Shown: positions 1 through 11,639, counted from the stretch's first letter. The stretch: 64,000 bases of DNA from Botryotinia globosa (GCA_014898425.1 RCSZ01000016.1:1116001-1180000); one strand, 5' to 3'. The notes: a model not told the origin generated them from the letters alone. Program-made: numbers and translations.

Positions 1-1
1 T

Positions 2-698
2 ACTGCAATTGTTGGTCTTGCCAGACTTTCTGGTAGACCCGTTGGAATTATATCTATAAATTGTGAGATCAATGCTGGAGCACTTGATGCTGCTGGAAGT
101 CAAAAGATCACTCGACATCTCAAATTCTGCGATATTTTCAATATCCCTATACTCCAATTTGTCGATATTCCAGGGTATGCAATTGGAACCGTTGCAGAAC
201 GAGCAGCGACGATGAGGCATGGGGTAGCACTTGGGACAACATATTATTCTACAACAACTCCAGTCTTTAGCGTTGTGACGAGAAAAGCGTACGGGGTAGC
301 TGGTGGAATCATGCTGGATTGTAGAGATCCACGCTTTCGAGTGGCGTGGCCAAGTGGAGAATGGGGAAGTCTTCCATTAGATGGAGGTATTGAAGTTGGA
401 CATGCTGCAGAATTGAAAGCAGCAGAAGCCAACGGAAAACTAGAGGAAAGATATAAAGAGTTGGAAGAAGAATATACTCGATTGATGAATCCAGTCAGGA
501 CAGCCAATGCATTTGGAGTGGAAGAGATTATAGATCCTGCTGTTACAAGGCAAATAGTTTGTGAATGGTTGAAGCACGTGTGAGTACCTCTTCCTCTAAT
601 GTTCGTGGTGTTGACTAATGTCATGTAGATATGAGGAGTTATTACCCATCCGACTTTTGGATCGTGCGAATGGGAACATTCATCCAGTCTTTTACTAA
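2..698 (+). CDS. Biotin-dependent acyl-CoA carboxylase, carboxyltransferase part (5' end missing)
   Basis: The reading frame is open at the window edge and covers the C-terminal half of a carboxyltransferase domain of the acetyl-/propionyl-CoA carboxylase beta type. This domain moves CO2 from carboxybiotin to an acyl-CoA. Visible landmarks are FVDIPGYAIGTVAE (a glycine-rich acyl-CoA loop), YGVAGGIML and the WPSGEWGSLPLDGG stretch. An intron at 580-628 (GTGAGT, branch TGACTAAT, TAG) removes a premature stop in the unspliced frame. The last exon adds VYEELLPIRLLDRANG and ends with TAA at 696-698. Methylcrotonyl-CoA carboxylase beta looks less likely because the typical GGIxGNNG stretch is absent. 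The missing 5' part decides whether this is a stand-alone beta subunit or the tail of a biotin carboxylase fusion. Family call firm, substrate unknown. Confidence 0.8.
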
Positions 699-1538
699 AT
701 CAGGACGTCGTCGCCACTGAGAGTTCATTTGTATTTCGAACTGCTCGATTACTGACCCGGCTAAATTGAAGGTGGCCACACCTCAACCATTGACCAATTC
801 TCAGACAATCCAGATTCTCATTCTCATTGGTCTTGGAGAACAAATTACACCAACAGGAATGATTTTGAGCACGTGCGATGACAATGCATCGAATGTTCTT
901 CCTTTCTTCGCTGGCCCACACGTTCCCATGCATTTGGTGGCGCAGGTAGTACATAGGTGACTTGCCTGTCCTGTTGGCTAAAGGAACAACGTATCTTATG
1001 AAGATCATAACCAATGAAATCTGATTCATCTTGTACAGAATCTTTACTTGATATGTTGATGTGGCTCAGATTTGACGTTATAAATAAGTTGATCGACGTG
1101 ACCATCTGATATTATCGCCAACGCATTGTGTAATTATCAACTCAAAGGAGGTGCGATGAAGAAAATCAAGGTAAATCAGGCAAACCAGACTGTCCCATCC
1201 AAAAATTTCCCTCGAATAAATTTCAAAACAGGGGAAGATATAAAATTACCATAAAAAGAAATCATTTATTTCTGTACCTGAATCCTGATATTGATTGTCC
1301 AAGGACTACCTGGCATACGTCACTGACACTAAGCGAGTGAGGCAATTCCAAGATCTATATCCAAGTTCCGCATTTTAAAACGTGAACGTTTACCCCCTCC
1401 ACCAAGACTTTTTTCTCCACCAGAAAAGCAATCATACTCTGACATATTTTTAAACAATTGATTACATTTTTGTATTTATTCACCACAATTTTATCATATA
1501 ATTAGAGAAAAGATTTTTCATAACACAAATTCGCGAAT
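699..1538. other. Intergenic, no gene seen
   Basis: This holds the 3' flank of the carboxyltransferase gene and the 5' flank of the PMP3-like gene. Open frames are short, overlap one another on both strands and resemble nothing. An AT-rich stretch at about 1440-1530 lies just upstream of the next start and probably contains its promoter and leader. Confidence 0.5.
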
Positions 1539-1935
1539 ATGGGTGCTGTTTCGATGAGTAAGTTGACCTCATATGTTTTTTTTACCAACATTAATGAACA
1601 AGCGCTGACAATTCACCAAAGTTCTCTTGATACTAGTCACCATCTTTATACCTCCAGTTGGTGTCTTCCTAGTATCAGGATGTGGACCGGATCTCCTGAT
1701 AAACATATGTTTAACACTCCTTGGGTACATTTCTCTTTCTCTTCACCCGAATCCAAAACTAACACCCAAAAGATACATACCAGGACACATCCACGCATTC
1801 TACATTGAATACGTGTACTACGAACGACGAGAAGCAGGCAGAGAAGGGAGATTTCAAGCAGCGAGAGCTCCAGGAATTTATTCCGACAGAGTGCAAGGAG
1901 GTGGTTACGGTACGATCGTTGAACCTACGAATTAA
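1539..1935 (+). CDS. PMP3: PMP3/UPF0057-type plasma membrane proteolipid
   Basis: Exons 1539-1557, 1622-1724 and 1773-1935 give a 94-residue protein. Intron 1 (1558-1621) starts GTAAGT; intron 2 (1725-1772) starts GTACAT, has the branch site ACTAAC and ends AAAG. The N-terminal half carries the family signature: a first hydrophobic helix (residues about 7-24) with FIPPVGVF, then GCGPDLLINICLTLLGYIPG and a second helix. Pmp3-type proteins are small two-helix membrane proteins that affect membrane potential and cation or stress tolerance in yeast. This copy has a hydrophilic tail of about 40 residues (YYERREAGREGRFQAA, ending EPTN), longer than the minimal yeast protein but usual in filamentous fungi. 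Intron 2 is 48 nt, divisible by three and stop-free, so retention would insert 16 residues into the second helix region. Confidence 0.9.
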
Positions 1936-2673
1936 TGGGGGGTCATTGTCTGAGTTCAGCTTGTTTTGCAGTTCATGAGGCGAGTCCATAAATCGATTGG
2001 GAGTTCGAGACCGGGAGAGGATGTAATGAATGGGTGTTTGGGGCGATATGGATGAAGATAATATTGGGTGTATAATGATGGAGATGATAGACGGTAGAAA
2101 CTCCGCTATCCATGTACTGGGAGGATCCGAGAAGATACTTGGGGAGTTCACGAACTTGGAACTACTTGGGATACCAGTTTGTCTTTTGAAAGCTATATAA
2201 AAGCTGCGTTGGGTTGGCGATACCAAATCTGATTTTCCATTTCATTCTTCCCCCTTGATTTATTACAAGAGAGAAGCTTACATATAGAAAGATTCTACGC
2301 ACAAAGTCTCTCTCTTGATGCATCTGCAATGTCGAGTACACGATACATCCAAGGGTACAGTAGATACAATTTCTCTACATTCCAAGATTGTAATATCAAT
2401 ACACCGCCACACCATGCTATAAGCTTCAGCCACATCTTACCCCACAATCCACTAATTTAGCTCACCTGCAATCATGAAGCTTTCAGATTGAGACGTGTTA
2501 AACCCGAAAGTCCAGATTGCCATAATATCTGTATCTATCGATTCCGTCCACATTCAACGGAACCTCGACTACTGCACTACTATCAGGTCCCATACAGCAA
2601 CGGCGCATGTAGGAAAGGAATTCGATCGCATATACCATACCTTCCAATTGGACGCAAGGCGATTCAAGCAAGC
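1936..2673. other. Intergenic, probable SPC3 promoter and leader
   Basis: Frames here are short and unrelated to known proteins. One frame runs into the SPC3 start from 2488, but its upstream residues have no family likeness, so I treat it as leader. Confidence 0.5.
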
Positions 2674-3492
2674 ATGCATTCCTCAGTAGTGCGCATCCAA
2701 AATGTCTTTGGATTCTTCACGACAGTGGCATTTGTTGTCGCGGCTTTGATCGCATGTACAGATATCATTTCGCCCCGTACACCGACTGCCAAAGTAGAAG
2801 TGAAAGATATCCAAGTGTATGTTCCTCCCTCCCTGTCTCCTGCTAGTTAATCCCAACCAACCCTCCCCAGTGTAAAAGGACGTTCACATTACTATTCCAC
2901 GAAGAAAGAAGAATACGCACACATCCGATTCTCTCTCAACGCAGATTTCTCCTCCCTCTTCAACTGGAACACTAAACAAGTTTTCGTCTACGTTTCTGCA
3001 TCATGGCCTTCCAATTCTTCGGAACCTCAAGTTCTAAATAATGAAGCGGTTATCTGGGATACGATTATTACGAATCCGAGCGCGGATCATTTGCAGAATA
3101 TTGGGCCGGCTGCGATGAAGAAATTGGTTAAGAGTAGCAAGGGAAAGAGTATTGATCCTTCGAGGTTAGTTTTCCACTTTTATTTATCTTTGTTGGGGCT
3201 CTTCCTCTCCTGAAATACAAACAACAGAAGGCATGTACTGACAATCACCACTTACAGAGGCGTATTGAAACTCAAGAATCAAAAAGCGAAATACCAAATC
3301 ACGCAACCGGGTGGAAAACTCGCGTCAACAGAAGGAGTTGTGTTGAAGGTTCATTATAATGTGCAGCCATGGGTTGGAGCACTTACTTGGACGCCTCAGA
3401 TAGAGTTTTTGAGATGGAAAAAAGTCAAGGGGGGTGTGAGTAAGGTTTTTGCATTACCCGCTTTGAAGGAGAAGAAGAAGACTACAGAGTAG
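2674..3492 (+). CDS. SPC3: Signal peptidase complex subunit 3
   Basis: Exons 2674-2816, 2871-3164 and 3258-3492 encode 223 residues, the normal SPC3 length. The product is the single-pass ER subunit (SPC22/23 in animals) that supports the catalytic subunit in cutting signal peptides. Visible features are the N-terminal membrane anchor (NVFGFFTTVAFVVAALIA, residues about 10-27), a luminal domain with HYYS, KKEEYAHIRF and SSLFNWNTKQVFVYV, and the C-terminal NVQPWVGALTW block. Introns are 2817-2870 (GTATGT...CAG) and 3165-3257 (GTTAGT...CAG). The start was chosen because the MHSSVVRIQNVFGFF beginning is the usual family start; the longer upstream frame adds unrelated sequence. Very confident in the family. 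Confidence 0.93.
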
Positions 3493-6063
3493 GAGACCAG
3501 GGAGAGGGTGCTCGGTGTGATCTAGCGGGCAATGTGGTTAATGAGATAATGGTTATGGAACTATTTTCGAGGATGGTATTTATGTATTGTTATAGAATTG
3601 GACTGGAAGAATGCGAATGCAAAATATACCGTGTTGGGTTTCGACAATGAACCATTATTTTCCAGCAATCATTGTGCTGATTCCATTCTCTATCCGTTTT
3701 CATTGAATTTTCTTCGTCATTGGTCCATCCTCAAGCGAGAACGGCATGCTCCTTTTATAATCACCTACAAGCACATGTTGTATTGGTACAGATCCACAAT
3801 AGTTCTCAATACCGTAATCTTGTTCTCCCTCCCTCCTTACAAGAGGCATGAAGAGAGCCGCATGTACGATCAATTTATGACTTGATCGACGCTATGAATT
3901 TAATTCATGGGCAGGATTTTGATTCTTCGGGGGTAGGGGAAAGTTGGAAGTTGGGAGGAAGGGAGTTGTATATTGCAAGGTGGGAATTTGATGAGGATGT
4001 GAGGGAGTGGTGATGATGTTGGTGATGGTGATGATTTATAGCAAAAATGATGATCTTTAATGACAATAAGGATAACAATAACGCTACTTGAAGATATTTT
4101 CGAGAGAAAGGGATCAACAATAATGACTGGCACCTCTGGTACGTATCTTCTAACAATCCGATTCAAACTTGTCGAGTTATCTGATACTATCGAACTCTTT
4201 TTTTCCATCCTAGTATCCTGATCTATATTCTTATCCCTAGAAGAGAAATATCAGAAAGATCTCTCGTGATTCCTCGCATTCGTTTCGCTTCCCTTTGTAA
4301 GATTGTCTTTTTGTCGGCTTCTTTTTCTTGATAGAGTATTGTGGTGTGGGTGAGTGATATGTCTTGTGATTCTGTAGAATAGTTCAAGGTTTGTTTGATA
4401 TTTCTAGCTCAAAGGTTGTATTTGGTGGGAATTATAGGTTTATGGGAAGAAGGAGATGGGGAAGAGAGGAAGTGGAGACGGGTGGAATTGGGATGGGATG
4501 GGATGGGGATGGAGAGTGAAGATTGGAGGTGGGATGGATTTGGATTGGAGATGTGGAATTTGGAAAGGTGGAAAGGTGGAATGGAATTGTAGAGCTGTGA
4601 GGGAGTATGGGAACATGTAGTTGAAAGACAGGTTAGTTGGCGGGATGATAGTAATACATTCATTATATGAGCTAGAGGGGAGAGTATAGAGGGGAGAGTA
4701 TAGAGGGGAGAGTATAGAGGGGAAAGTACAGAGAAGTTTGAGGATAGAGGGGTGTGGAGAGTTATATATATATATTGCAGCTAACGTGTTCTTAATTTTC
4801 ATGGTCGTTATAAAAAGTAAAGAAGTTCGAAGTTATTAAGTGTGTGAATACTGTATGTCTACCGTACACCTACTACCCAATACCCAACATTGAGATATAA
4901 AACGTCTGGGTTTCAAGAATATCGAATCAAAGCTTTCTACGAATCTCAACACGGAAGCTGACAGGACTGGGAATCGCTGTTTACCCTGGACTTTCTTGAG
5001 AGTTTGGAAGAGAAATTCGCTACGTTCGGGGTTGCACTTCCTACACGATGGTGTTTCTCGCGAGAGACCGTAATGGAATGGAATGATGATAAAGGGGTTA
5101 TGATGATGATGAGGAGAAGTCAATGACAACGAGAAAGTGGATAACGGTGAAAATCTATTATCAACTACATTCTGCTTGGTTTGTCTGAGAAGATCACCCC
5201 TAGATTTTGATATACAAGTAAGAGGAGGGGATGGTAATACGCGGAGGGGTCGTAGAAAGTTGACACTTCAAGCTTTGTATATTGAGAATTGAAATATCAG
5301 AACGAGATTGTTTCTAAAGGCTCCAGCTGCTCTTGGAAGTGAAATTGATTCGAAGCTGGTACGTTTAGGGTTAGGACTGTTCTTGATGTAATATTTGTCG
5401 TGAAGAAGTAATCATTTTAAGTGATAGTAAAACCATCATCTTGTCATATTACTTGATGACAATAACGGTTATATATCTTGATAGTAGTACGATAAGAATA
5501 TCAACCAAATTCGAACTCTGGAACTTTGAATCCTCATTAAAGTTAGTTTGAATTTATCCTTCAATTCATTGTTTTTGTTCCACTACGTCAACGATGGAAA
5601 TCAATTCCTTCCTCCTAAAGTTGGTGGGAATCTTTAATAATGGAAGTTGAGAGATGGGAAAAAGGCAGACTACAGAGATAGCTGTTTAAATAGCTTTATT
5701 TTGAACAAAAGATTCTTCTGGGGATATGATTAAAAGGCCGAGATTCACTACCTTGAGATGCGGTGTCTTGAAATACTTCAAGTAGGATTAGGTAGTAATG
5801 ATAGAGTTATATAAGTGAATTAGTCTATAAATGCCTATTCAGATGTAACAACAAAAGTGGTATTACGTTCTCAGTACTCCCCAGTAAAGATTCGTAGTAT
5901 AGTAGACCCTCTTCAAGAAACTCTGGATATCCGATCTGCTAATGAAGTGTAATGGTAGGTAGTGAAATCAAAACGCATCTTTGAAACTCAAGGTTCGACT
6001 CTTCATTTCGCTTCGCTGAGTATGTATGTATAGACTTTCTTTTATCGGTAAATTTAAGTTGTA
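3493..6063. other. Gene-free stretch between SPC3 and the first MITE
   Basis: There is no supportable coding region on either strand. Open frames are below about 130 codons, low-complexity or composed of His/Ser/Pro runs. The segment holds GA-rich tracts (about 4440-4600) and the 14-bp tandem array listed separately. It grows AT-richer towards 6 kb, where the repeat block begins. Confidence 0.5.
4674..4732. repeat. 14-bp tandem repeat, about 4 units
   Basis: The unit AGAGGGGAGAGTAT is repeated head to tail about four times, the last copy with two changes. It is a purine-rich minisatellite in non-coding DNA. Confidence 0.85.
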
Positions 6064-6434
6064 ATACAGAAGAACTTGGTTATACCGGACTGAGATTTTC
6101 GACCAATCAAATCCGGTATATCCAAGATTCCGGTATAAAAAATAATGGCCCAAGCTTTCTAACCAAAATTTATATCCGATTTCAGTTTCAAACCCCGATA
6201 TTTTTGAAAAAATCATGTGACTAAAGCGAATTATGCTTATTAATCAAAAAAAAAGCTTATTCAGCTAAATTTACCATCAAAATTTACATCGGATTCATAA
6301 AAAAAGTGTTCGGTATACCGATATATTCAAAAAATCCGGTATCACTATATAAAAAGTGTTCAAATAAGGAAATTATTCCAGTATATTCAAGATTCCGGTA
6401 TATCCCAGTCCGGTATAATTAAGTTTTTTTGTAT
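6064..6434. mobile_element. MITE A, 371 bp, with TA target duplication
   Basis: The ends are inverted repeats of 29 bp (left from 6064, right ending 6434) that share the core TTATACCGGACTG or ATTATACCGGACTG. The four differences between the arms are all G/A. TA dinucleotides flank both ends (6062-6063 and 6435-6436), as for Tc1/mariner-type non-autonomous elements. Several internal CCGGTATA motifs lie near each end (about 6082, 6114, 6135, 6338, 6395, 6409). There is no coding capacity. The superfamily is inferred only from the TA flank and the terminal repeats. Confidence 0.75.
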
Positions 6435-6436
6435 TA

Positions 6437-6834
6437 ATAGTCGGCTCTTATAAGCGGCCTTCTAGTTTTTAGTTGGGGAAAGTAATTATCCTTGGAAAAC
6501 AGTTGTCCTCAAAAAACTTCGAAAATATTATAATAATTGAACTATATCAATTACAATCTTTATAAATTATATAATTATTAATAAAATATTAATTCTTATT
6601 ATTTATTTATTCTATTTATTATAATAAATAAAGTTAAAGTTAAATGTGATAGATAATATTATTAAATTTAATAAGATTATAACAATTCAATAATATTAAA
6701 TCCACTATTTTTTTTTTCAGAATTGAATAAAATATATACCAAGATTTTTTGGGGACAACCGCTTTCCGGGGACAACCGCTTTCCCCAACTAGGAACTAGG
6801 AGGCCGCTTATAAGAGCCGACTATTACTAGGTAT
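6437..6834. mobile_element. MITE B, 398 bp, with TA target duplication
   Basis: Inverted terminal repeats of about 46 bp begin ATAGTCGGCTCTTATAAGCG and differ at only three positions, all T/C. TA flanks both ends (6435-6436 and 6835-6836). The left TA is the same dinucleotide that ends MITE A, so the two elements abut with one shared TA. The interior is nearly pure AT, probably RIP-decayed. Inside the right arm the 17-mer GGGGACAACCGCTTTCC is duplicated in tandem (about 6752-6785). No open reading frame. Confidence 0.8.
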
Positions 6835-6842
6835 ATTATATG

Positions 6843-7291
6843 TCACGTGCATGAAACCAATTCACATGGAACCAAATAGAAGTTGTAAGCTTTATCACTA
6901 CGCCACATACACAATCTGATCAAAAGGCACAGTATCAGGGATTAAAGTCCTGATAGTTTATTACTATATATATATCCTAACAGAGCTTCTCTCTTTTATT
7001 CTTTTCGTTCCGAAAAGACTAATTATAGAGATATTTATTTATATAGTTAATTATATGATATATAATATATAATTGTATTAGTTATACCCTTATTATTAAT
7101 AATCAATTTATTAATGAATTCAGAATATCTAATCATTAAGCAGTATATCCTTATTTCTGATTTACTTCTTATTAAGAAAATCTATTCCTAATCAAGCAAG
7201 CCCAAATCAAAGATTCTAGAACTATATCTACTTCTTAATCCCTGATACTCTATCACATACATAAAACCAATTCACATAGAACCAAATAGAA
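6843..7291. repeat. 39-bp direct repeats flanking a segment with inverted ends
   Basis: A 39-bp sequence with core AACCAATTCACAT occurs at 6843-6881 and 7253-7291. The four differences are all G in the left copy and A in the right copy, the RIP direction. Between them a 16-bp inverted pair (AGTATCAGGGATTAA near 6931 and its complement near 7236-7250) bounds about 320 bp of AT-rich DNA. This looks like a decayed non-autonomous element with duplicated flanks; I cannot assign a superfamily. Confidence 0.55.
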
Positions 7292-7478
7292 TTTCAATAC
7301 AAATTACAAATCGATATTTTGAAGCTTCAAAAATCAATCTACAAAAATCCTAAAAATCTAAAAGTTTCAAAACAGATTTAAAATGATTCGAATTATATAA
7401 TTTTCAATTTTTATTAAATTATATTCAATATTGATAAAGATATTGATAAATCAAAAAGTGATTTTTAGTGTAAAAGAG

Positions 7479-7520
7479 TAACCCAAAAGAGGAGTAGTCC
7501 GAAAGTTGGGTATTCGACTT
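7479..7520 (+). repeat. Transposon end, left member of an inverted pair
   Basis: These 42 bp (core GTCCGAAAGTTGGGTATTCG) match the reverse complement of 11598-11639 with five differences, four of them transitions. AT-rich repeat DNA lies on the outer side and the amylase gene on the inner side. The outermost bases next to the gene are AAGTCGAATACCC read inwards, with TA adjacent, as at the right member. Confidence 0.75.
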
Positions 7521-7917
7521 ATCCAATTTCCAATTTCCAATATCTAATTTCCAGTATCCAGTATCGAATTCACAAAATAAAATAAAACAAAAACAAATTA
7601 TATTTCAAAGAATAACCCTCTTTTGATTTCTTCATCATTTTTTATTTCGTTTTCTTCTTCATCATTTTGATTGAGTAATGGTAAAATCAAAAAATTGTTT
7701 TTATTATAAATAAATGAATAAATTAAAAAACAAGAAAAATATTAAAAAACAAGAAAAGTATTGAAGAACCAGTATAGTATCAATACTAAGACATATGTAT
7801 GTCTCCACAAAGCCCCTCCCTCTCTTCCCCAAAAAGAAACCCCAAAACTATACTCCTTTTCCAATTCCAAATCTCGCTAATCTTCTTTCCCTCCCCCTTC
7901 CTCCCCATCGCCAAACC

Positions 7918-10528
7918 CTACAAGCCACAAACCCCACTCCCAACCAACGGGGCCCTTGGGTAAAATATTTTCGGCGCACCTCCCACAATCTGTACCGCCA
8001 GATTTCCACTCCCATTCGTGGTATACGATGTACAGGTTAGTATCTCTGTTACTTTTGATTTTGCTGAGAATCCAGTTTGTGAAGTGGTGAGGGTGAGGTT
8101 TGATGCTTTTGAGAGGTAGGGGGTTAGTTTGAGGTTTTCGAGTTTTGCGTTGAGGGGGGAGATGGGGGGATGGGGGTCGAAGGAGATGAAGGAGAGAGAT
8201 AGAAAAGAGAGAGATGAAAGAAAATGGGAGTTGAGATATTGTCGGAAAAGATAGAGGACAAGGGAATGATGTAAAGAATATACACCATAGAATACATAAC
8301 TGCACATAAAAAAATACCAGGACAAAAAGAAATAACTGCATACCATTCCCTGCCGCCCCCAAATTATTAAACACCGCAATGATTTGTTTTCCCGTAGATC
8401 CCTTTCTCATCACAATCGTATTTGAATCGTGATAGACCGGATGTGCTTTATATGTGAGATAGGTTGGATCTACATAGATTGCCTGGTTGCGGATTTGGTT
8501 TACGGATGTGATGACTATGGTTGTGAGTGGTGTTAATGGGCTTGTTTGATGGGATGGTGGATTTTGAAGGGGAGATTGGAGGATGAGGTTGAGATTAGAG
8601 AGGAAAGAAAGATGATTGGATGGGATTGGATAGGATTGGATAGGATTGGATTGGATGGAGAAATGATTGGAGGGATAAACTCACGTTTGTAGTATACTCC
8701 TGTTTGGGAATATGAATTTGAGTTTAGCCAGAGGGCTTCACGGTTGTTAGGCACGCCGTTTCCTGACAAATGTTGTTCTTGACCTTGGTATACTGCGGGA
8801 AAAATACCACGGTTAGTTTTACCTCTCAAGTTTCAAGGTCGAGACACCTATTTTCTGGGAAAAGGGGGAAAATGAAAATAGGAATTTGCTTACTGATAGG
8901 TATCCCATCCGCCAAAATCGTAAAAGCAATAGCATTTTTCGCAAGTGATGCATCGGATGTCAAAGAGGGAAAACGAGCTAAATCGTGATTTTCGATAAAG
9001 GAACCGAGAAGAGTGGTATCCGAACAGGTGGATATCATCGTGTTGATTCCGTTTGCGAGGTTGGAGATGCTACCGGCTGTGGATTGGAAAGCTTGGGTAA
9101 TCCAGTAGTAGCTGAATGAATATTAGTGGCGGGATCCTATATAGTTCTCAAAGAAAGAGAAAGAAAGAGCAAACAGAGATTGAGAAGAAAAGACCTTGGA
9201 ATCTTACGCAGGGAAGTTAAGAACTCCATCCATGTAATTCTGGAACGGACATACGTATGTCGGGTCACCATTGTAAATTTCTCCAACAATATATACACCC
9301 GCTATTAATACCATTAGCCATGAGCATAATCCATCCATTATTCTTCTCCCCAACACAACTCCTCTTCTATTTTCGACACGAAAGAAAATCAACTCACCAG
9401 CACTTTGAAAGCTCGGGAAAAATCCCACTCCCGTCTGTTGCGCACTATCAACTCTCAGCCCATCAATCGAATAATTCGCCACCAACTCTCCAATCCACGA
9501 ATTCCACTCTGCCTGTACATTTGCATCTTCTGTGCGTAAATCAGGGAGTGAGACGATGTTATCGCCTTCCCAGCAGACTTTGATTGAAGTGACATTGTTA
9601 TAGTCTATGAGACAGGGAGAATGGTAGTATGATTTCTGTTTGTGTTAGATTTGGAGAATGAGGAGACTTCATGAAAGTTTTTGGGGGGTATTCGCGGGAT
9701 GGTTGTGAGAAAATGGATTCAAGGTAGAGAAAAAAACATACAGAGTTAAATGGTGTGTAGATACTATAATTCACACTCGATCCACTACCCAAATATGCCA
9801 TGTGATTCGTCACGACATCAACCATCAAATACATCCCTCTAGCATGTAACTATATTAGAATACCATCAGCACTTAAATCCTCCTCAACAAATATATCAGA
9901 GAATACTCACAGCAGCGGACAACGCTTTAAGATCTGCCGAAGTACCAAAACTGGGGTTTACTTGGTAAATATTTTGAGCCCAGTAGCCATGGTAACCTGA
10001 ACCATCCTAATTCTTCTGTTAACATATTTCCATTGAGTATGAATGCAGGAACCGATTTCAACATCCATTAAACTCTCTCGGATCTAGATTAGAAATGACA
10101 AAAGGTGATTAGAACGTACCACCGTATCTCCCTCAATATTTTGCACAATTGGGGAAATCCAAATCTATCAAAATTCATCAGCAAAACTCCATTGAATTTC
10201 CTCATTTCCCCTTTCCCTTCCACATCCACATCCAAATCATCCCCACCCATCCAAAACCCCCTCCCCCCAAAAGCAGAAACTCCAAACTCACCGCTGTAAA
10301 CCCCATACTCTGAATATAATCCAACTTTTCCACAATGCCCATCCACGAGCCCCCACAATGCCGATTCACATCACACGCCGCGGTGGTCGATCCATCTGTG
10401 CGTGCAAAGCGATCGGTGACGACTTGGTAGATAGATTGAGCGCGCCATTCTGCGGCGGAGAGGGCGGTGATGGGAGAGAGATTGAGGGAGAGGAGGAGGA
10501 GTTGTTGTAGGAAGATGAGGGGTTTCAT
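7918..10528 (-). CDS. Secreted alpha-amylase (GH13, fungal type)
   Basis: Ten exons: 10528-10292, 10164-10120, 10006-9911, 9849-9742, 9635-9398, 9301-9208, 9111-8894, 8792-8685, 8514-8344 and 8105-7918. They join to 500 residues, the usual length of fungal secreted amylases. Residues 1-22 form a signal peptide (K2, then a Leu-rich core). GH13 regions are DVVTNH (137-142), DGLRVDS (nucleophile D225), VGEI (acid/base E249) and FIENHD (H315, D316). The C-terminal beta domain ends GSGVCGL. All introns have GT-AG ends and fit the protein without gaps. The enzyme would hydrolyse internal alpha-1,4 bonds of starch or glycogen outside the cell. The Lys-His that follows the nucleophile in Taka-amylase is Gln-Gln here. 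Intron 8 holds a GGATTGGATA minisatellite (about 8612-8660). No decay is visible although repeat blocks lie on both sides. Confidence 0.93.
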
Positions 10529-11597
10529 GGTGGGATGAAGGAAGAGGGAGGGTGATTAGTATGGTGTGGTAGGGGATTGAATGGATGTGATGTGATGTAT
10601 GTGATGAATGAGATGGGATGCGAGGGATTGATATAAAAATGTCCCTCTCACAAAATCCCACAAACAGAATCCAGAATCCCGAATCCCGGAAACGAGTTCG
10701 GAAAGAATAGAAGGTAAAAAAAAATATCAATATCAATCTCAATCAATAGAAATCACCACCTAAATCCGAGACACAAAAAATAGTGAAACACCAAACCCCT
10801 GTTGGCAAATTTGAAGTCAAAGTCAAAAAAGTCACAAAAAAGTCAGAAAAAAGAAAGCACTCATCACCCGAAGAATTTCACGTCATACTTATGCTCAACT
10901 CTCTCACACGTAGCATGGCATGCTATGCTGTTGAATACAAAGTGACGAAATGGGTGTGAGGGAATGGTAGGTACCTCGAGTCTGGATATATTCATTCATG
11001 TGTATCTGGGTGTGTAGATGTATGGATGGATGTATAGATGGATGGATGTATAGATGGATGGATGTATGGATGGATGGATGTATGGATGGATGGATGGATG
11101 TATGGATGGATATATCCCGTTCTAAAAGAGGAATAGTAGAAATAGCAGAAACTCAAAGAAATGAAAAGGCCTGCTTTACGGAGATGCGAAACTTCTCACT
11201 CTCTCACTCTCTCACTCTCTCACTCTCACTCTCTCACACTCTCACACACACATTCCAACATACTATAAACATAACTAAACAGCAATCAATCATCAGACGG
11301 AACTTTCCAAACGTGATAGATAGATCCCTACTACCCTTACATAAACAATAAACAATAAACAATAAACGAATATAATATACGAGGGCTGCAATAGAATACT
11401 TTGTAGAAGAGAGTTTCGATAAGGGACGCAAGATATCTATCTACACAAAGTTAATTAAATAGACTTTGCGAACCGTTGGTTGAGCGAGAAGGTAATTATA
11501 ATGTACATATTGTACCAGCTAATTAAACTTTGGTTTTCATGACCTGGTCTGATGTGATGTGATCGATGTTAATTTATATTAAATGAGGATCTACCTA
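10529..11597. other. Upstream region of the amylase gene, tandem-repeat rich
   Basis: This is the 5' flank of the amylase gene. It contains a GATG/TATG-type array at about 11015-11110 (units GGATGGATGTAT), a CTCTCACT-type array at about 11196-11250 and four copies of AAACAAT at about 11342-11368. No open frame other than repeat translations. I could not identify specific regulator sites with confidence. Confidence 0.55.
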
Positions 11598-11639
11598 AAG
11601 TCGAATACCCCACTTTCGGGCTACCCCTCTTTTAGGCTA
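11598..11639 (-). repeat. Transposon end, right member of an inverted pair
   Basis: Reverse-complement counterpart of 7479-7520. The sequence reads AAGTCGAATACCCC inwards from a TA and retains GC-rich blocks (TTTCGGGCTACCCCTC). AT-rich repeat DNA starts immediately to the right. It is probably the terminal inverted repeat of a DNA transposon whose other end I could not find. Confidence 0.7.
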
